From NCBI GenBank assembly GCA_002304505.1, contig NCEH01000067.1:19168-83167 (forward strand): a stretch of 64,000 nucleotides of DNA. The letters are read 5' to 3'. The stretch's first letter is position 1. The number at the start of each line of letters is the position of its first letter. The notes below the pieces were generated by a model, which was not told the DNA's origin, made no database searches, and saw only the letters and a list, made by a program, of their open reading frames with translations. This stretch comes from Rhizobiales bacterium 32-66-11 (GTDB lineage Bacteria > Pseudomonadota > Alphaproteobacteria > Rhizobiales > Xanthobacteraceae). The position numbers and the translations under genes were made by a program. Below are positions 25,819-34,337 of this stretch, in pieces.

Positions 25819-27594
25819 TCAGCGGGCCATCTGCGCGCGCATGTCGGCCCGCGCGATGCCGGCCACCTTGACGGGCTTCTTCATGGCGTCGCGGCGGAAG
25901 GGTTCGCCCAGCTCCTGGTTCAGCACCACTTCGATGAAGGTGGTGATGCCGGCTTTCTGCTCGGCGGCGGCGGTGGCGATGGCCTCGGTGAGCGCGGCCG
26001 GATTGTCCACGCGCACCCCCTTGAACCCGCAGCCTTCCGCGATCTTGGCGTAGGAGAGCTTGGGGTCCAGCTCGGTGCCGACGAAATTATTGGCGTACCA
26101 GAGCGTGGTGTTGCGCTTTTCCGCGCCCCACTGGAAATTGCGGAACACCACCATGGTCACCGCCGGCCATTCTTCCCGGCCGATGGAGGTCATCTCATTG
26201 ATGGAGATGCCGAATGCGCCATCGCCGGCAAAGCCGAACACCGGCATGTCGGGGCAGCCGATCTTCGCGCCGATGATGGCGGGGAAGGCATAGCCGCACG
26301 GGCCGAACATGCCGGGGGCGAGATATTTGCGGCCCATCTCGAAGGTGGGATAGGCATTGCCGATGGCGCAATTGTTGCCGATGTCGGTGGAAACGATCAC
26401 CTCCTTCGGCAAGGCCGCCTGGATGGCGCGCCACGCCTGGCGGGGCGACATGCGGTCCGCATCGCGGGTGCGGGCATCCTCGTTCCAGGAGGTGCCGGGA
26501 TCGTCGTCCTCGTGGTCCATGGAGGCGAGCTGCTGGAGCCAGCGCGAGCGGGTCTGGTGGATCAGCGCGGCGCGTTCCTCGCGCCCGGCATCGCCGGCGC
26601 CGGGGGAGAGCTGGGCGAGCAGCTGGCTCGCCACTTCCCGGGCATCGCCGCAGATGCCCACCGTGATCTTCTTGGTGAGGCCGATGCGGTCCGCATTGAT
26701 GTCCACCTGGATGATCTTGGCCTCGCGCGGCCAATAATCCATGCCGTAGCCGGGCAAGGTTGAGAAGGGATTGAGCCGCGTGCCGAGGGCCAGCACCACG
26801 TCGGCCTGCGCGATCAGCTCCATGGCTGCCTTCGAGCCGTTGTAGCCGAGCGGGCCGACGGTGAGGGCATGGCTGCCGGGGGCGGCGTCATTGTGCTGAT
26901 AGCCGGCGCAGACCGGCGCGCCGAGTTTTTCGGCCAGCGCCATGGCCTCGGGAATGGCATTGCCGATGACCACGCCGGCGCCATTGAGCACCACCGGAAA
27001 CTTGGCCTCCGACAGCAGCTTGGCCGCCTCGGCGATGGCGTTACGGCCCCCCGTCGGGCGCTCCAGGCGGACGATCTGCGGCAGCTCGATGTCGACCACC
27101 TGGGTCCAGAAATCGCGCGGGATGTTGATCTGCGCCGGGGCGCTGGCGCGCCAGGCTTTCTCGATCACGCGGTTCAGCACCTCGGCGACGCGCACGGGGT
27201 CGCGCACCTCTTCCTGGTAGCAGACCATGTCGGAGAACATGGCCATCTGCGAGACTTCCTGAAACCCGCCCTGGCCGATGGTGCGGTTGGCCGCCTGGGG
27301 CGTCACCAGCAGCATGGGGGTGTGGTTCCAATAGGCGGTCTTCATGGCGGTGACGAAGCCGGTGACGCCCGGCCCGTTCTGGGCGATCGCCATGGCCATG
27401 CGGCCGGTGGCGCGGGTGTAGCCGTCGCAGATCAGGCCGGCGTTGGTCTCGTGGGCGCAGTCCCAGAAGCGGATGCCCGCCGTGGGGAACAGGTCGGACA
27501 CCGGCATCATGGCCGAGCCGATGATGCCGAAGGCTTCGTCGATTCCGTGCGCCTGCACGACCTTGATGAACGCCTCTTCGGTGGTCATCTTCAT
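25819..27594 (-). CDS. xsc: Sulfoacetaldehyde acetyltransferase
   Basis: 591 residues, a thiamine-diphosphate enzyme. The N-terminal domain has the cofactor-activating Glu in CAHETNAGLICDGYTRATGR (~47-66), the central domain is Rossmann-like, and the C-terminal domain has the ThDP motif GDGAFGISINEMTSIGREEW (GDG...N). The MTTEEAFIKVVQAHGIDEAF start and NTTLWYANNFVGTELDP are characteristic of Xsc rather than acetolactate synthase. It cleaves sulfoacetaldehyde with phosphate to acetyl phosphate and sulfite, the convergence point of taurine, isethionate and related sulfonate pathways. Flanked by pta downstream and the MFS/GMC genes upstream on the same strand. Confidence 0.95.
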   Translation of the reverse strand: MKMTTEEAFIKVVQAHGIDEAFGIIGSAMMPVSDLFPTAGIRFWDCAHETNAGLICDGYTRATGRMAMAIAQNGPGVTGFVTAMKTAYWNHTPMLLVTPQAANRTIGQGGFQEVSQMAMFSDMVCYQEEVRDPVRVAEVLNRVIEKAWRASAPAQINIPRDFWTQVVDIELPQIVRLERPTGGRNAIAEAAKLLSEAKFPVVLNGAGVVIGNAIPEAMALAEKLGAPVCAGYQHNDAAPGSHALTVGPLGYNGSKAAMELIAQADVVLALGTRLNPFSTLPGYGMDYWPREAKIIQVDINADRIGLTKKITVGICGDAREVASQLLAQLSPGAGDAGREERAALIHQTRSRWLQQLASMDHEDDDPGTSWNEDARTRDADRMSPRQAWRAIQAALPKEVIVSTDIGNNCAIGNAYPTFEMGRKYLAPGMFGPCGYAFPAIIGAKIGCPDMPVFGFAGDGAFGISINEMTSIGREEWPAVTMVVFRNFQWGAEKRNTTLWYANNFVGTELDPKLSYAKIAEGCGFKGVRVDNPAALTEAIATAAAEQKAGITTFIEVVLNQELGEPFRRDAMKKPVKVAGIARADMRAQMAR

Positions 27595-27675
27595 GGGAAG
27601 ATCAATCCTCTGATGGAAAGGGAAGGAAGGCGGCGGTTGCGCCGCCTTCGGGTCCGGTGGGTCAGCGCGCGCCCT

Positions 27676-28964
27676 TCAGCGCGCGCCTTGGGGCGAGCGT
27701 TGCGCGAGGGGGGATGATTGCGTGCCGGGCACCGGCACGCGGATCGCCATGGCGGAGACCATGCTGACGATGGCGGCGAACACCACATAGGCGCAGACGT
27801 GCCACGGCAGGCCGTTGCCCTGGGCGAGCAGATAGGTGGCGATGATCGGGGTGATGCCGCTCGCGACGATGCCGGAGAACTGGTAGACGAACGAGATGCC
27901 GGTATAGCGCACCCGTGCGTCGAACAGGTCCGAGAACAAGGCGGCTTCCGGCCCGTAGCACATGGCGTAGAGCACCCCGAACGGGAAGATGATGCCGAGT
28001 GCGATCAGCGGCATGGAGCCCGAGGACATCAGCCAGAAGGCGGGATAGACCGAGAGCGCCAGCAGCAGCGAGCCGACGGCATAGGTGCGCGGGCGCCCCC
28101 AGCGGTCGGAGAGCTTGCCGAACATCGGAATGGTGAACACCATAACGAATGCGGCCACCGTGACCAGCCACAGGGTCGACGTGCGCGGCACCTTCACATA
28201 GTTCGCCAGATAGACGATGGAGAACACGGCGAAGACGTTGAAGAACACGCCGTCGATATAGCGCACGCCCATGCCCAGGAGCACATTGCGAGGATACTCG
28301 CGCAGCAGGGTGAAGAACGGGATCGAGTCTCGTGCACCTTGAGGCGGATATACATGCCGACCACGATCAGCGCGACGGAGCCGACGAAGCCGATGCGCCA
28401 GCCCCAGGACATGAATTGCTCGTCCGGCAGCATGGACATGAGCGCCGTGACGCCCGAGGCGAGGCACAGGCCCAGCGCCAGGCCGATCTGCGGGATCGAG
28501 GCATAGAGGCCACGCTTGTTCTCCGGCGCGTATTCATACGCCATCAGAACCGCGCCGCCCCATTCGCCGCCGATGCCGATGCCCTGCGCAACCCGCAGAA
28601 GCAGCAGCAGGATGGGCGCGGCGACGCCGATCTGCGCATAGGTGGGCAGAAGGCCGATCGCCACCGTGGCGACGCCCATGATCATCAACGTCATGATGAG
28701 CATGGTCTTGCGGCCCAGCTTGTCGCCGAAATGGCCGAAGATCAGCCCGCCGATGGGCCGCGCCACGAAGCCGACGGCGAACGTGGTATAGGCCAGCAGG
28801 ATCGAGACCACCGGATCGTCGCCGGGAAAGAACAGTTTGTTGAAGACGATGCCCGCGGCGATGCCGTAGAGAAAGAAATCATACCATTCGATGGTTGCGC
28901 CGATAAGGCTGGCGCCGACAACCCGCCTTAACTCGCGGCTTGAAGCTGCTGCGTGTCCTGCCAT
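27676..28964 (-). pseudogene. MFS transporter (metabolite:H+ symporter type) with internal out-of-frame loss
   Basis: From ATG 28964 (GGAGGAAAAC upstream) the first ~212 residues hold TM1-TM6 of an MHS-type symporter (EWYDFFLYGIAAGIVFNKLF, then FGHFGDKLGRKTMLI and GEWGGAVLMAYEYAPENKRG). After VGMYIRLKVHET near 28330 the frame goes wrong. The correct continuation lies in another frame (SIPFFTLLREYPRNVLLGMG, then TM7-TM12) to the stop at 27676. The linker between the halves also looks 10-20 residues short against relatives, suggesting a small deletion instead of a single indel. As the transporter of the sulfonate cluster it would be inactive. It overlaps the GMC gene by 37 bp. In isethionate clusters the MFS importer is called IseU, from memory. 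Confidence 0.8.
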
Positions 28965-30634
28965 GGTGTTTTCCTCCCGTCCTTGGTTTGTTTTGGGGCG
29001 TTGTCTCGCCCTGTGCTGTTGTTCAGCGTGTCCTCGCGGATCATGTCGGCGGCTTTTTCTCCGATCATGATCGCGGGAATATTGGTGTTGCCGGAGGTGA
29101 CCGCCGGCATCACGGAACAGTCCACCACCCACAGGCCGTCGACGCCGCGCACCCGCAGGCGCGCATCGAGCACCGCGTCCCGGTCGTCGTCGGCGCCCAT
29201 GCGGCAGGTGCCGGCGGGGTGGAAGATGGTGGCGCCATACTCGCGGGCGAAGGCGAGCAGGCCGTCATCGTCGGTGACCCCGGGGCCGGGAAGCTTTTCC
29301 TCGGCCACATAGCGGCGCAGCGGCTCGGTGGCGGCGAGCTTGCGGGCGAATTTCAGGCTCGCAACGGCGCAGCGCCGGTCGGTCTCGGTGGCGAGATAAT
29401 TGGCGGAGATCTTCGGCGGCGCGAGTGGATCGGCCGAGCCGAGGCGCACGGTGCCGGTGCTCTCCGGCCGCAGCTGGCACACCGAGAGCGTGAAGCCGGA
29501 ATGCGCGTGCACCTTGCCGCCGGCCATGTCGGCCGAGAGCGTGCCGATGTGGAACTGGATGTCGGGCGTCTTGGATTCCGGCAGGACGCGCGTGAACAAG
29601 CCGCCCTGGTTGATGCCGATGGCCAGAGGTCCGCCGCGGAACAGCAGATATTCGAGCCCCATGCGCAGCCGGCCGGCGAGCGAGTTCAGCGCATCATTGG
29701 TGGTGATGGGCTTCGTGCAGCGATAGAGCAGGCGCAATTGCAGATGATCCTGCAAATTGCCGCCGACGCCGGGGGCGTCCAGCTTCACCGCGATGCCGTT
29801 GTCCTGCAGGTGCGCCGCCGGGCCGATGCCGGAGAGCATCAGCACGTGCGGTGACTGGACCGCGCCCGCCGAGAGAATGACCCCGCGCCGCGCTTTGAGC
29901 GTCTTGATGCCGTCGGCGGTGCTCAGCTCGACGCCGCTCGCCCGCATGCCCTCGAACAGCACGCGGCGGGCCTGGGCCTCTGTGAAGATGGTGAGGTTGG
30001 GGCGCGCCCGCGCCGGGGCGAGATAGGCCTTGGCCGCGCTGACCCGCATGCCGTTGCGGGTGGTGAGCTGGAAATAGCCGACGCCCTCCTGGCTGGCGCC
30101 GTTGAAATCGTCGGTTTCCGGCACCCCGAGCGCCCGCCCGGCGGCTTTTACCGCCTCGATCAATTCGTGCTTGCGGGGAATGGAGCTGATGGTGACAGGA
30201 CCGCCCGTGCCGTGCAGCGGATCGGCGGCGAAATTCCGGTTGTCCTCGAGCTTCTTGAAATAGGGCAGCACATCCTGCCAGCCCCAGCCTTTCGCCCCAC
30301 GCGCGACCCAGCCGTCATAATCCTCGCGTTGTCCGCGCACCACCACGAGCCCGTTGATGGACGAGCACCCGCCGAGCACCCGCCCGCGCGGCCAGTAAAT
30401 GCTGCGTCCGCCCATGTTCGGCTCAGGTTCCGTGTGGAAGCGCCAGTTGAGGCGGTCGTTCCACATGGTCTTCCCATAGCCGATCGGTACATGAATCCAA
30501 GGGTTCGTATCCCTTGGGCCAGCCTCTACCAGCGCCACGCGGCTTTTGCCGTCTTCGCTCAGGCGATTGGCCAGCACACATCCTGACGACCCCGCGCCGA
30601 CGACGACGAAGTCGAAGTATTCCTCGGCTTGCAT
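28928..30634 (-). CDS. GMC-family FAD oxidoreductase, candidate isethionate dehydrogenase
   Basis: 568 residues. The N-terminal FAD motif is FDFVVVGAGSSGCVLANRLS (8-27), the GMC signature 1 RGRVLGGCSSINGLVVVRGQ lies at ~83-102, and the C-terminal catalytic region contains TIFHPAGTCRMG and DCSVMPAVTSGNTNIPAIMI. Substrate is not determined by sequence; annotation pipelines would say choline dehydrogenase-like. The surrounding IclR regulator, MFS transporter, xsc and pta match isethionate degradation loci, where a dehydrogenase of this family (IseJ, as I recall) oxidises isethionate to sulfoacetaldehyde. Another sulfonated or plain alcohol remains possible. Confidence 0.8.
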   Translation of the reverse strand: MQAEEYFDFVVVGAGSSGCVLANRLSEDGKSRVALVEAGPRDTNPWIHVPIGYGKTMWNDRLNWRFHTEPEPNMGGRSIYWPRGRVLGGCSSINGLVVVRGQREDYDGWVARGAKGWGWQDVLPYFKKLEDNRNFAADPLHGTGGPVTISSIPRKHELIEAVKAAGRALGVPETDDFNGASQEGVGYFQLTTRNGMRVSAAKAYLAPARARPNLTIFTEAQARRVLFEGMRASGVELSTADGIKTLKARRGVILSAGAVQSPHVLMLSGIGPAAHLQDNGIAVKLDAPGVGGNLQDHLQLRLLYRCTKPITTNDALNSLAGRLRMGLEYLLFRGGPLAIGINQGGLFTRVLPESKTPDIQFHIGTLSADMAGGKVHAHSGFTLSVCQLRPESTGTVRLGSADPLAPPKISANYLATETDRRCAVASLKFARKLAATEPLRRYVAEEKLPGPGVTDDDGLLAFAREYGATIFHPAGTCRMGADDDRDAVLDARLRVRGVDGLWVVDCSVMPAVTSGNTNIPAIMIGEKAADMIREDTLNNSTGRDNAPKQTKDGRKTPWQDTQQLQAAS

Positions 30635-30710
30635 TGGCAGTTTCCTCTCTGCGGGACCTACGATGCGACGAAGGTCGGAGAGGAGTCAATCCAATAATTG
30701 AAACGAAACG

Positions 30711-30725
30711 TCTCATTGAATGAGA
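30711..30725. promoter_or_regulatory. Palindrome in the divergent GMC/IclR promoter region
   Basis: TCTCATT-G-AATGAGA is a perfect 15-bp palindrome in the 210-bp region between the divergent GMC and iclR genes, preceded by an AT-rich patch with ACGAAACG. The position suits an operator for the adjacent IclR regulator. Confidence 0.5.
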
Positions 30726-30844
30726 TTTTTGTTGTGCGGTGCGAGAGCTTATTTGCATCCGCAGCATCGCGGTGCCCGCCCCTTTGATTTGGCCGCGCAA
30801 GTCTTTAAGGGTTACTCCGCAGCGCAGCGGACGAGACAAGCGGA

Positions 30845-31660
30845 ATGGCGGAAGTCAGCGGCAAGTCGGGCAAGTCGGAAAAAGCGGACAAAACGGACAA
30901 GGCGGACGAACGCGACGCGGCATCGGCGATGCTCCGGGCGCTCCATCTGCTCGGCGAGGTCGCCCGCTCGCCGGTGCCGCTCGGCGTGCCGGAATTGTGC
31001 GTGCGCCTGGCCTTGCCGAAGCCCACGGTGCACCGCCTGTGCCAGAAGCTGGAAGCCGAATCCTATCTGCTGCGCGACCCCGACGGGCGCCGCTTCGCCG
31101 CCGGCCCGCGGTTTCTGCGCATGGGCTTCGACATGCTGCGCAATTCGGTCAGCTCGGAGCGGCGCGGCATTCTCGAACAATTGGTGGAAGTGGCGGGCGA
31201 GACCTGCAATTTCGTCACGCGGGTCGGCAATGAAGCGGTCTATCTCGATCGCGTGGAGGCCAGCTGGCCGCTGCGCATGCATCTGGAGGTGGGCTCGCGC
31301 GTGCCGATGCATTGCACCGCCAGCGGCAAGCTCTTCCTCTCGGCCATGCGGCCCAGCCAGCGCCGGCGGATCTTGCAGACCCTGCACCTGAAGGCGCATA
31401 CGCCCAACACCTTCACCAGCGTCGCGGCGCTGGAAGAGGAGCTGGAGCGGATCGCGCAGCGCGGCTACAGCACCGACGACCAGGAATTCCTGGAAGGCCT
31501 GTGCGCCATCGCGGTGCCGGTGAAGGATGCGCGCGGCGAGATCGTGGGGGCGGTGGCGTGCCACGGGCCGGTGCCGCGCTTCTCTCTGGAAAAAGCCGAA
31601 GCGCTGCTGCCGCACCTGATGCGCGCGGCCGACCAGCTGGCGGCGACCCTGCCGGACTGA
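30845..31660 (+). CDS. IclR-family transcriptional regulator
   Basis: 271 residues. A lysine/aspartate-rich N-terminal tail of ~25 residues precedes the winged helix-turn-helix (AMLRALHLLGEVARSPVPLG, then LCVRLALPKPTVHRLCQKLE). The C-terminal ligand domain has MHCTASGKLFLSAM (~157-170) and GLCAIAVPVKDARGEIVGAV, typical of IclR sensors. It is divergent from the GMC-MFS-xsc-pta genes and probably controls them, with a sulfonate intermediate as inducer (inference). Isethionate clusters use an IclR-type regulator, IseR, in my recollection. Confidence 0.92.
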   Translation: MAEVSGKSGKSEKADKTDKADERDAASAMLRALHLLGEVARSPVPLGVPELCVRLALPKPTVHRLCQKLEAESYLLRDPDGRRFAAGPRFLRMGFDMLRNSVSSERRGILEQLVEVAGETCNFVTRVGNEAVYLDRVEASWPLRMHLEVGSRVPMHCTASGKLFLSAMRPSQRRRILQTLHLKAHTPNTFTSVAALEEELERIAQRGYSTDDQEFLEGLCAIAVPVKDARGEIVGAVACHGPVPRFSLEKAEALLPHLMRAADQLAATLPD

Positions 31661-31667
31661 CCGGCGA

Positions 31668-31723
31668 GAGCATTATCGCATTTTCTTCACGCGAACCGGT
31701 GTCCAGTTCGCTCGAAAATACTC
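31668..31723. repeat. Dispersed palindromic repeat element downstream of iclR
   Basis: Outer arms GAGCATTATCGCATTTTC and the mirrored end GAAAATACTC bracket TTCACGCGAACCGG and CCAGTTCGC. This matches a dispersed palindromic element I recognise from Rhizobiales genomes. It lies 8 bp after the iclR stop and could act as a transcript end. Confidence 0.6.
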
Positions 31724-31735
31724 GAGCTTACGCGC

Positions 31736-31954
31736 TCAATTGACGAACATGGTCGCCAGCGGATCCGCGCTTTCCATGCGGGAGGCCTGCACCAGGTGCC
31801 AGGACATATTCGTGATCGCGCGCGCGACGGCCACCTCCATCTGAGGGGCGGCGCGGGATGCGGACAGAGCGCTCTGGGTCTGCGCCACGCCCATGACGAA
31901 GCAGAAGGTGGCCGCGAGGAGCACGGCGTTCTGAAGGCGCTGAAGATGGTTCAT
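31736..31954 (-). CDS. Small putative exported protein
   Basis: 72 residues from ATG 31954. The N-terminus MNHLQRLQNAVLLAATFCFV is a plausible signal peptide with a small-residue cleavage region (ATFCFVMGVAQTQSALSA). The mature part (~45 residues) has no recognised domain. No convincing ribosome site is visible, so the call is tentative. Confidence 0.4.
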   Translation of the reverse strand: MNHLQRLQNAVLLAATFCFVMGVAQTQSALSASRAAPQMEVAVARAITNMSWHLVQASRMESADPLATMFVN

Positions 31955-32100
31955 GGCAGAGGAAAACGGTTCGCGGCAGACCAATGGTGGGCACAAAATA
32001 ACATAACATCTCCCGCACTGCAAAATCTGGCGCCCGCGAATGCTGCATGGCAGCAATGTCCATTTGCCCGCGAACGCCCCGGGGGCGCTTCGCGCAATAT

Positions 32101-32137
32101 GTCCCGTTGCCGCGCGATACGTCCCGTTGCGCGCGAC
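32101..32137. repeat. 20-bp-spaced direct repeats upstream of the 32193 gene
   Basis: GTCCCGTTGC occurs at 32101 and again at 32121, each followed by GCGCGA with small differences, and a weaker third copy (GTCTCCTTG) follows near 32139. The period is about two helical turns. TTGACA at 32146 may be a -35 element. Operator role is a guess. Confidence 0.3.
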
Positions 32138-32192
32138 GTGTCTCCTTGACATTTGCGCTCCGCCACCGACCCTCGGCACAATGGAGGGCGCG

Positions 32193-32555
32193 ATGAGCGA
32201 TCGCCGGACGGACCAAAGCCAGGATGAGCCCGCCCATCGGGTGATGAGCTGGGATCAGGTGGAGCGCGCGGCGAAGGATCTCGGCGCCGACACGTTCCGC
32301 GTGTTCGGCGCGCACGAGGAAGAGCAGGGGGCCACCGTGTGGTTCGGCGCCACCTTTCTCGATGAGGACGGCAAGCGGGCGGAGGTGATTTCCCCGCCGT
32401 TCGAAAACGTCTCGGCAATGAGCTTCATCGAGGGGTTCGACGCCGCCATCGCCCGCGCCTTCCTGGCCGAGCTCGGGGAGCGGATGGGCCGTGCCGCAGC
32501 GGTCCGCAAATTCCGCGAAGAGGGGGGCGCGCCCCCGCGCGACGCGGCGCATTAG
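32193..32555 (+). CDS. Hypothetical protein
   Basis: 120 residues from ATG 32193; an in-frame ATG at 32181 would add four residues. A hydrophilic N-terminus is followed by SWDQVERAAKDLGADTFRVF, FGATFLDEDGKRAEVISPPF and SFIEGFDAAIARAFLAELGE. It looks like a small soluble alpha/beta protein. No named family recognised. Same strand as the two response regulators that follow. Confidence 0.6.
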   Translation: MSDRRTDQSQDEPAHRVMSWDQVERAAKDLGADTFRVFGAHEEEQGATVWFGATFLDEDGKRAEVISPPFENVSAMSFIEGFDAAIARAFLAELGERMGRAAAVRKFREEGGAPPRDAAH

Positions 32556-32658
32556 CCCGCGCCACCGGCGGGATTTTTCCACCCGGAGCGGAACCATTTG
32601 GCGAGGCGGCCGTTTTTTCCCCACAGGTTTCAAGGGGACCCGGCCATTGAGCGCCATC

Positions 32659-33045
32659 ATGGAGCACCTGCCGCAGTTGGATGACGGGCCCCGCACAATT
32701 CTTGTCGTCGAGGACGAACCTCTGGTTCGGTTGGTCATTGCGGAAGCCTTGCGTGACCAGCGCTTCCGCGTGGTGGAGGCGGCCACCGCCGAAGAAGCAC
32801 TCCTCGCGCTCGCCGCTGGCCTTTCCGTGGACCTCGTGTTCACGGACGTCCGCATGCCCGGCGCGCTCGATGGGCTGGCCTTCGCCCGCCGCCTCAAGCG
32901 CGAGCGGCCGGACCTGCCGGTGCTCATCACCTCCGGCCATCTCGATCGCTTGGAGAGCGGCGAGACGACCGCGTTCATCTCCAAGCCCTATGTCCTCAGC
33001 GACGCGGTCGCGCGCATTTCGGCAATGCTGGATTCCGAGAGATAG
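32659..33045 (+). CDS. Single-domain response regulator (receiver)
   Basis: 128 residues, one REC domain. The acidic pair is in ILVVEDEPLVR (~14-24), the phospho-acceptor Asp in LVFTDVRMPG (~59), then LITSGH and the conserved Lys in FISKPYV (~112). All key residues are present. No output domain, so it probably acts as a phosphorelay shuttle or protein-interaction switch. TTG 32647 is an alternative start with AAGGGGA at suitable distance. It lies 8 bp before a second, degenerate receiver. Confidence 0.88.
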   Translation: MEHLPQLDDGPRTILVVEDEPLVRLVIAEALRDQRFRVVEAATAEEALLALAAGLSVDLVFTDVRMPGALDGLAFARRLKRERPDLPVLITSGHLDRLESGETTAFISKPYVLSDAVARISAMLDSER

Positions 33046-33053
33046 GAGAGCGC

Positions 33054-33464
33054 ATGAGCGAAGCAGAATCCCTGGTGGAAGAGCGACCACGCATTCTCGT
33101 CCTGGACGCAGACATCGTGGTGCGCCACGTGCTGGCGGAATATCTGCGCACCTGCGGCTATCAGGTCGCGGAGGCGGCGAGCGTGGATGAAGCCTTCGAC
33201 CTGCTCGGCGATGCGCGCCCGCCGTTCGACGTGATGCTGGCGGATTTCGCCGCGCCCGGCCGGCTCGCGGGCTTCGCCCTGGCCGCCTTCATGAGGGAGC
33301 ATCATCCGGGGGTGGAGGTCATCCTTGCCGGCACGCCGCTCAAGGCCGCCAACGAGGCCGCCGGGCTCTGCGACGATGGTCCCCATCTGACGCGCCCGTA
33401 TGAGCCGCAATCGGTGATCGCGCGCATCAAGCAGCTGATGGCCGCGCGCGCCCGCAATCTGTGA
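33054..33464 (+). CDS. Degenerate receiver-domain protein
   Basis: 136 residues with a REC fold (PRILVLDADIVVRHVLAEYL at ~11-30, VMLADFAAPGRLAG with the phospho-acceptor position at ~62). The acidic pair is reduced (DAD instead of DDE), the switch Thr/Ser position is altered (ILAGTPL), and the conserved Lys is Arg (HLTRPYEP). Phosphorylation-dependent switching is therefore doubtful. It is 8 bp downstream of an intact receiver and probably arose by duplication and divergence. Confidence 0.8.
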   Translation: MSEAESLVEERPRILVLDADIVVRHVLAEYLRTCGYQVAEAASVDEAFDLLGDARPPFDVMLADFAAPGRLAGFALAAFMREHHPGVEVILAGTPLKAANEAAGLCDDGPHLTRPYEPQSVIARIKQLMAARARNL

Positions 33465-33495
33465 GTCCTCCACGTTCGAGGTCCCGCGAGGGTCC

Positions 33496-34209
33496 TCACT
33501 TCAGCGCGTAGCGCACGCCGATGCGGAACTGGTGGGCGTCGATCTCCTGCACCACCGGCGTTGTCACCGGTCCGGAGACGCCCGGCATGTCGATGGCGAG
33601 ATAGCGATAGCCGAAATCGAGGCTCAGGCCCGGCGTGATGGCCCAGCTGACGCCGGCCGCGAGTTCCCAGGCGAACCGCCAGTCCTGTGTATGGATCCCG
33701 CCCACCGCCAGGAACGGATCGCGCTCCAGCGACACGATGCCGAAGCCGAGGCCGCCGCCCACATACGGCGTCAGTCCGTTCCAGGTGGCGATGTCCCAAT
33801 AGGCGCTGGCCAGCGCGGTGGTGGCGGCGACGTGCACCCCGCCGCCGCTCGCCGCGGCGTTGAACGGCGCCATGTAATCCATGGTGAAATCGGCGCGCAG
33901 GAAGGGCAGCAGGCGATAGCCGATGCCGCCGCCGAGGGTCCAGGCCTCGCCCTCGCTGCTCATCGGAAACGAAAGCGCGCCGGTGCTGGTTACGGCGGAA
34001 GCGGAAGACGTGCCCGTGTCGGCGCGGAAATACCAGCCGGACGGGGCGTCGTCCTCCACCTCGGGGGCGTTCAGGGTGAAATCGCCGGCCTTGCCGAGAA
34101 AGCCGGGCGGCAGGTCGGCCGCCTGGCTCTGGCTCGCGCAGGCCAGCAGCCCCAGCGCGAGGGTGAGAAAAACGGGACGGGGGCAGGGCAGGGGCATCAT
34201 GGCGAGCAT
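33496..34209 (-). CDS. Outer-membrane beta-barrel protein (Omp25/31-like)
   Basis: 237 residues. Residues ~1-30 are a signal peptide (FLTLALGLLACASQSQAADL, cleavage after AQA-like QSQA). The rest alternates Gly/aromatic beta strands (EAWTLGGGIGYRLLPFLRAD, TPYVGGGLGFGIVSL, PGLSLDFGYRYLAIDM) and ends with the barrel insertion signal HQFRIGVRYALK, although the last residue is Lys. Such porin-like barrels are common in Rhizobiales envelopes. Function beyond envelope structure is unknown. Confidence 0.85.
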   Translation of the reverse strand: MLAMMPLPCPRPVFLTLALGLLACASQSQAADLPPGFLGKAGDFTLNAPEVEDDAPSGWYFRADTGTSSASAVTSTGALSFPMSSEGEAWTLGGGIGYRLLPFLRADFTMDYMAPFNAAASGGGVHVAATTALASAYWDIATWNGLTPYVGGGLGFGIVSLERDPFLAVGGIHTQDWRFAWELAAGVSWAITPGLSLDFGYRYLAIDMPGVSGPVTTPVVQEIDAHQFRIGVRYALK

Positions 34210-34337
34210 CCGAACGGGGGCGGGAGGTTTCCGCCCCGCGCGGTCAGACCTTCTCAGCAGATGCTTAAATGCCCGTTAACCCTAACAAATTGCTTTCACC
34301 GCCGGGGAGACCTTCCGGCCCCGGCGACGCGCGGCCT

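Noticed and set aside
24731..26053. Long plus-strand open frame opposite pta and xsc
   Set aside because: It is antisense to pta and the xsc 3' end, with low-complexity Gly/Arg/His composition.
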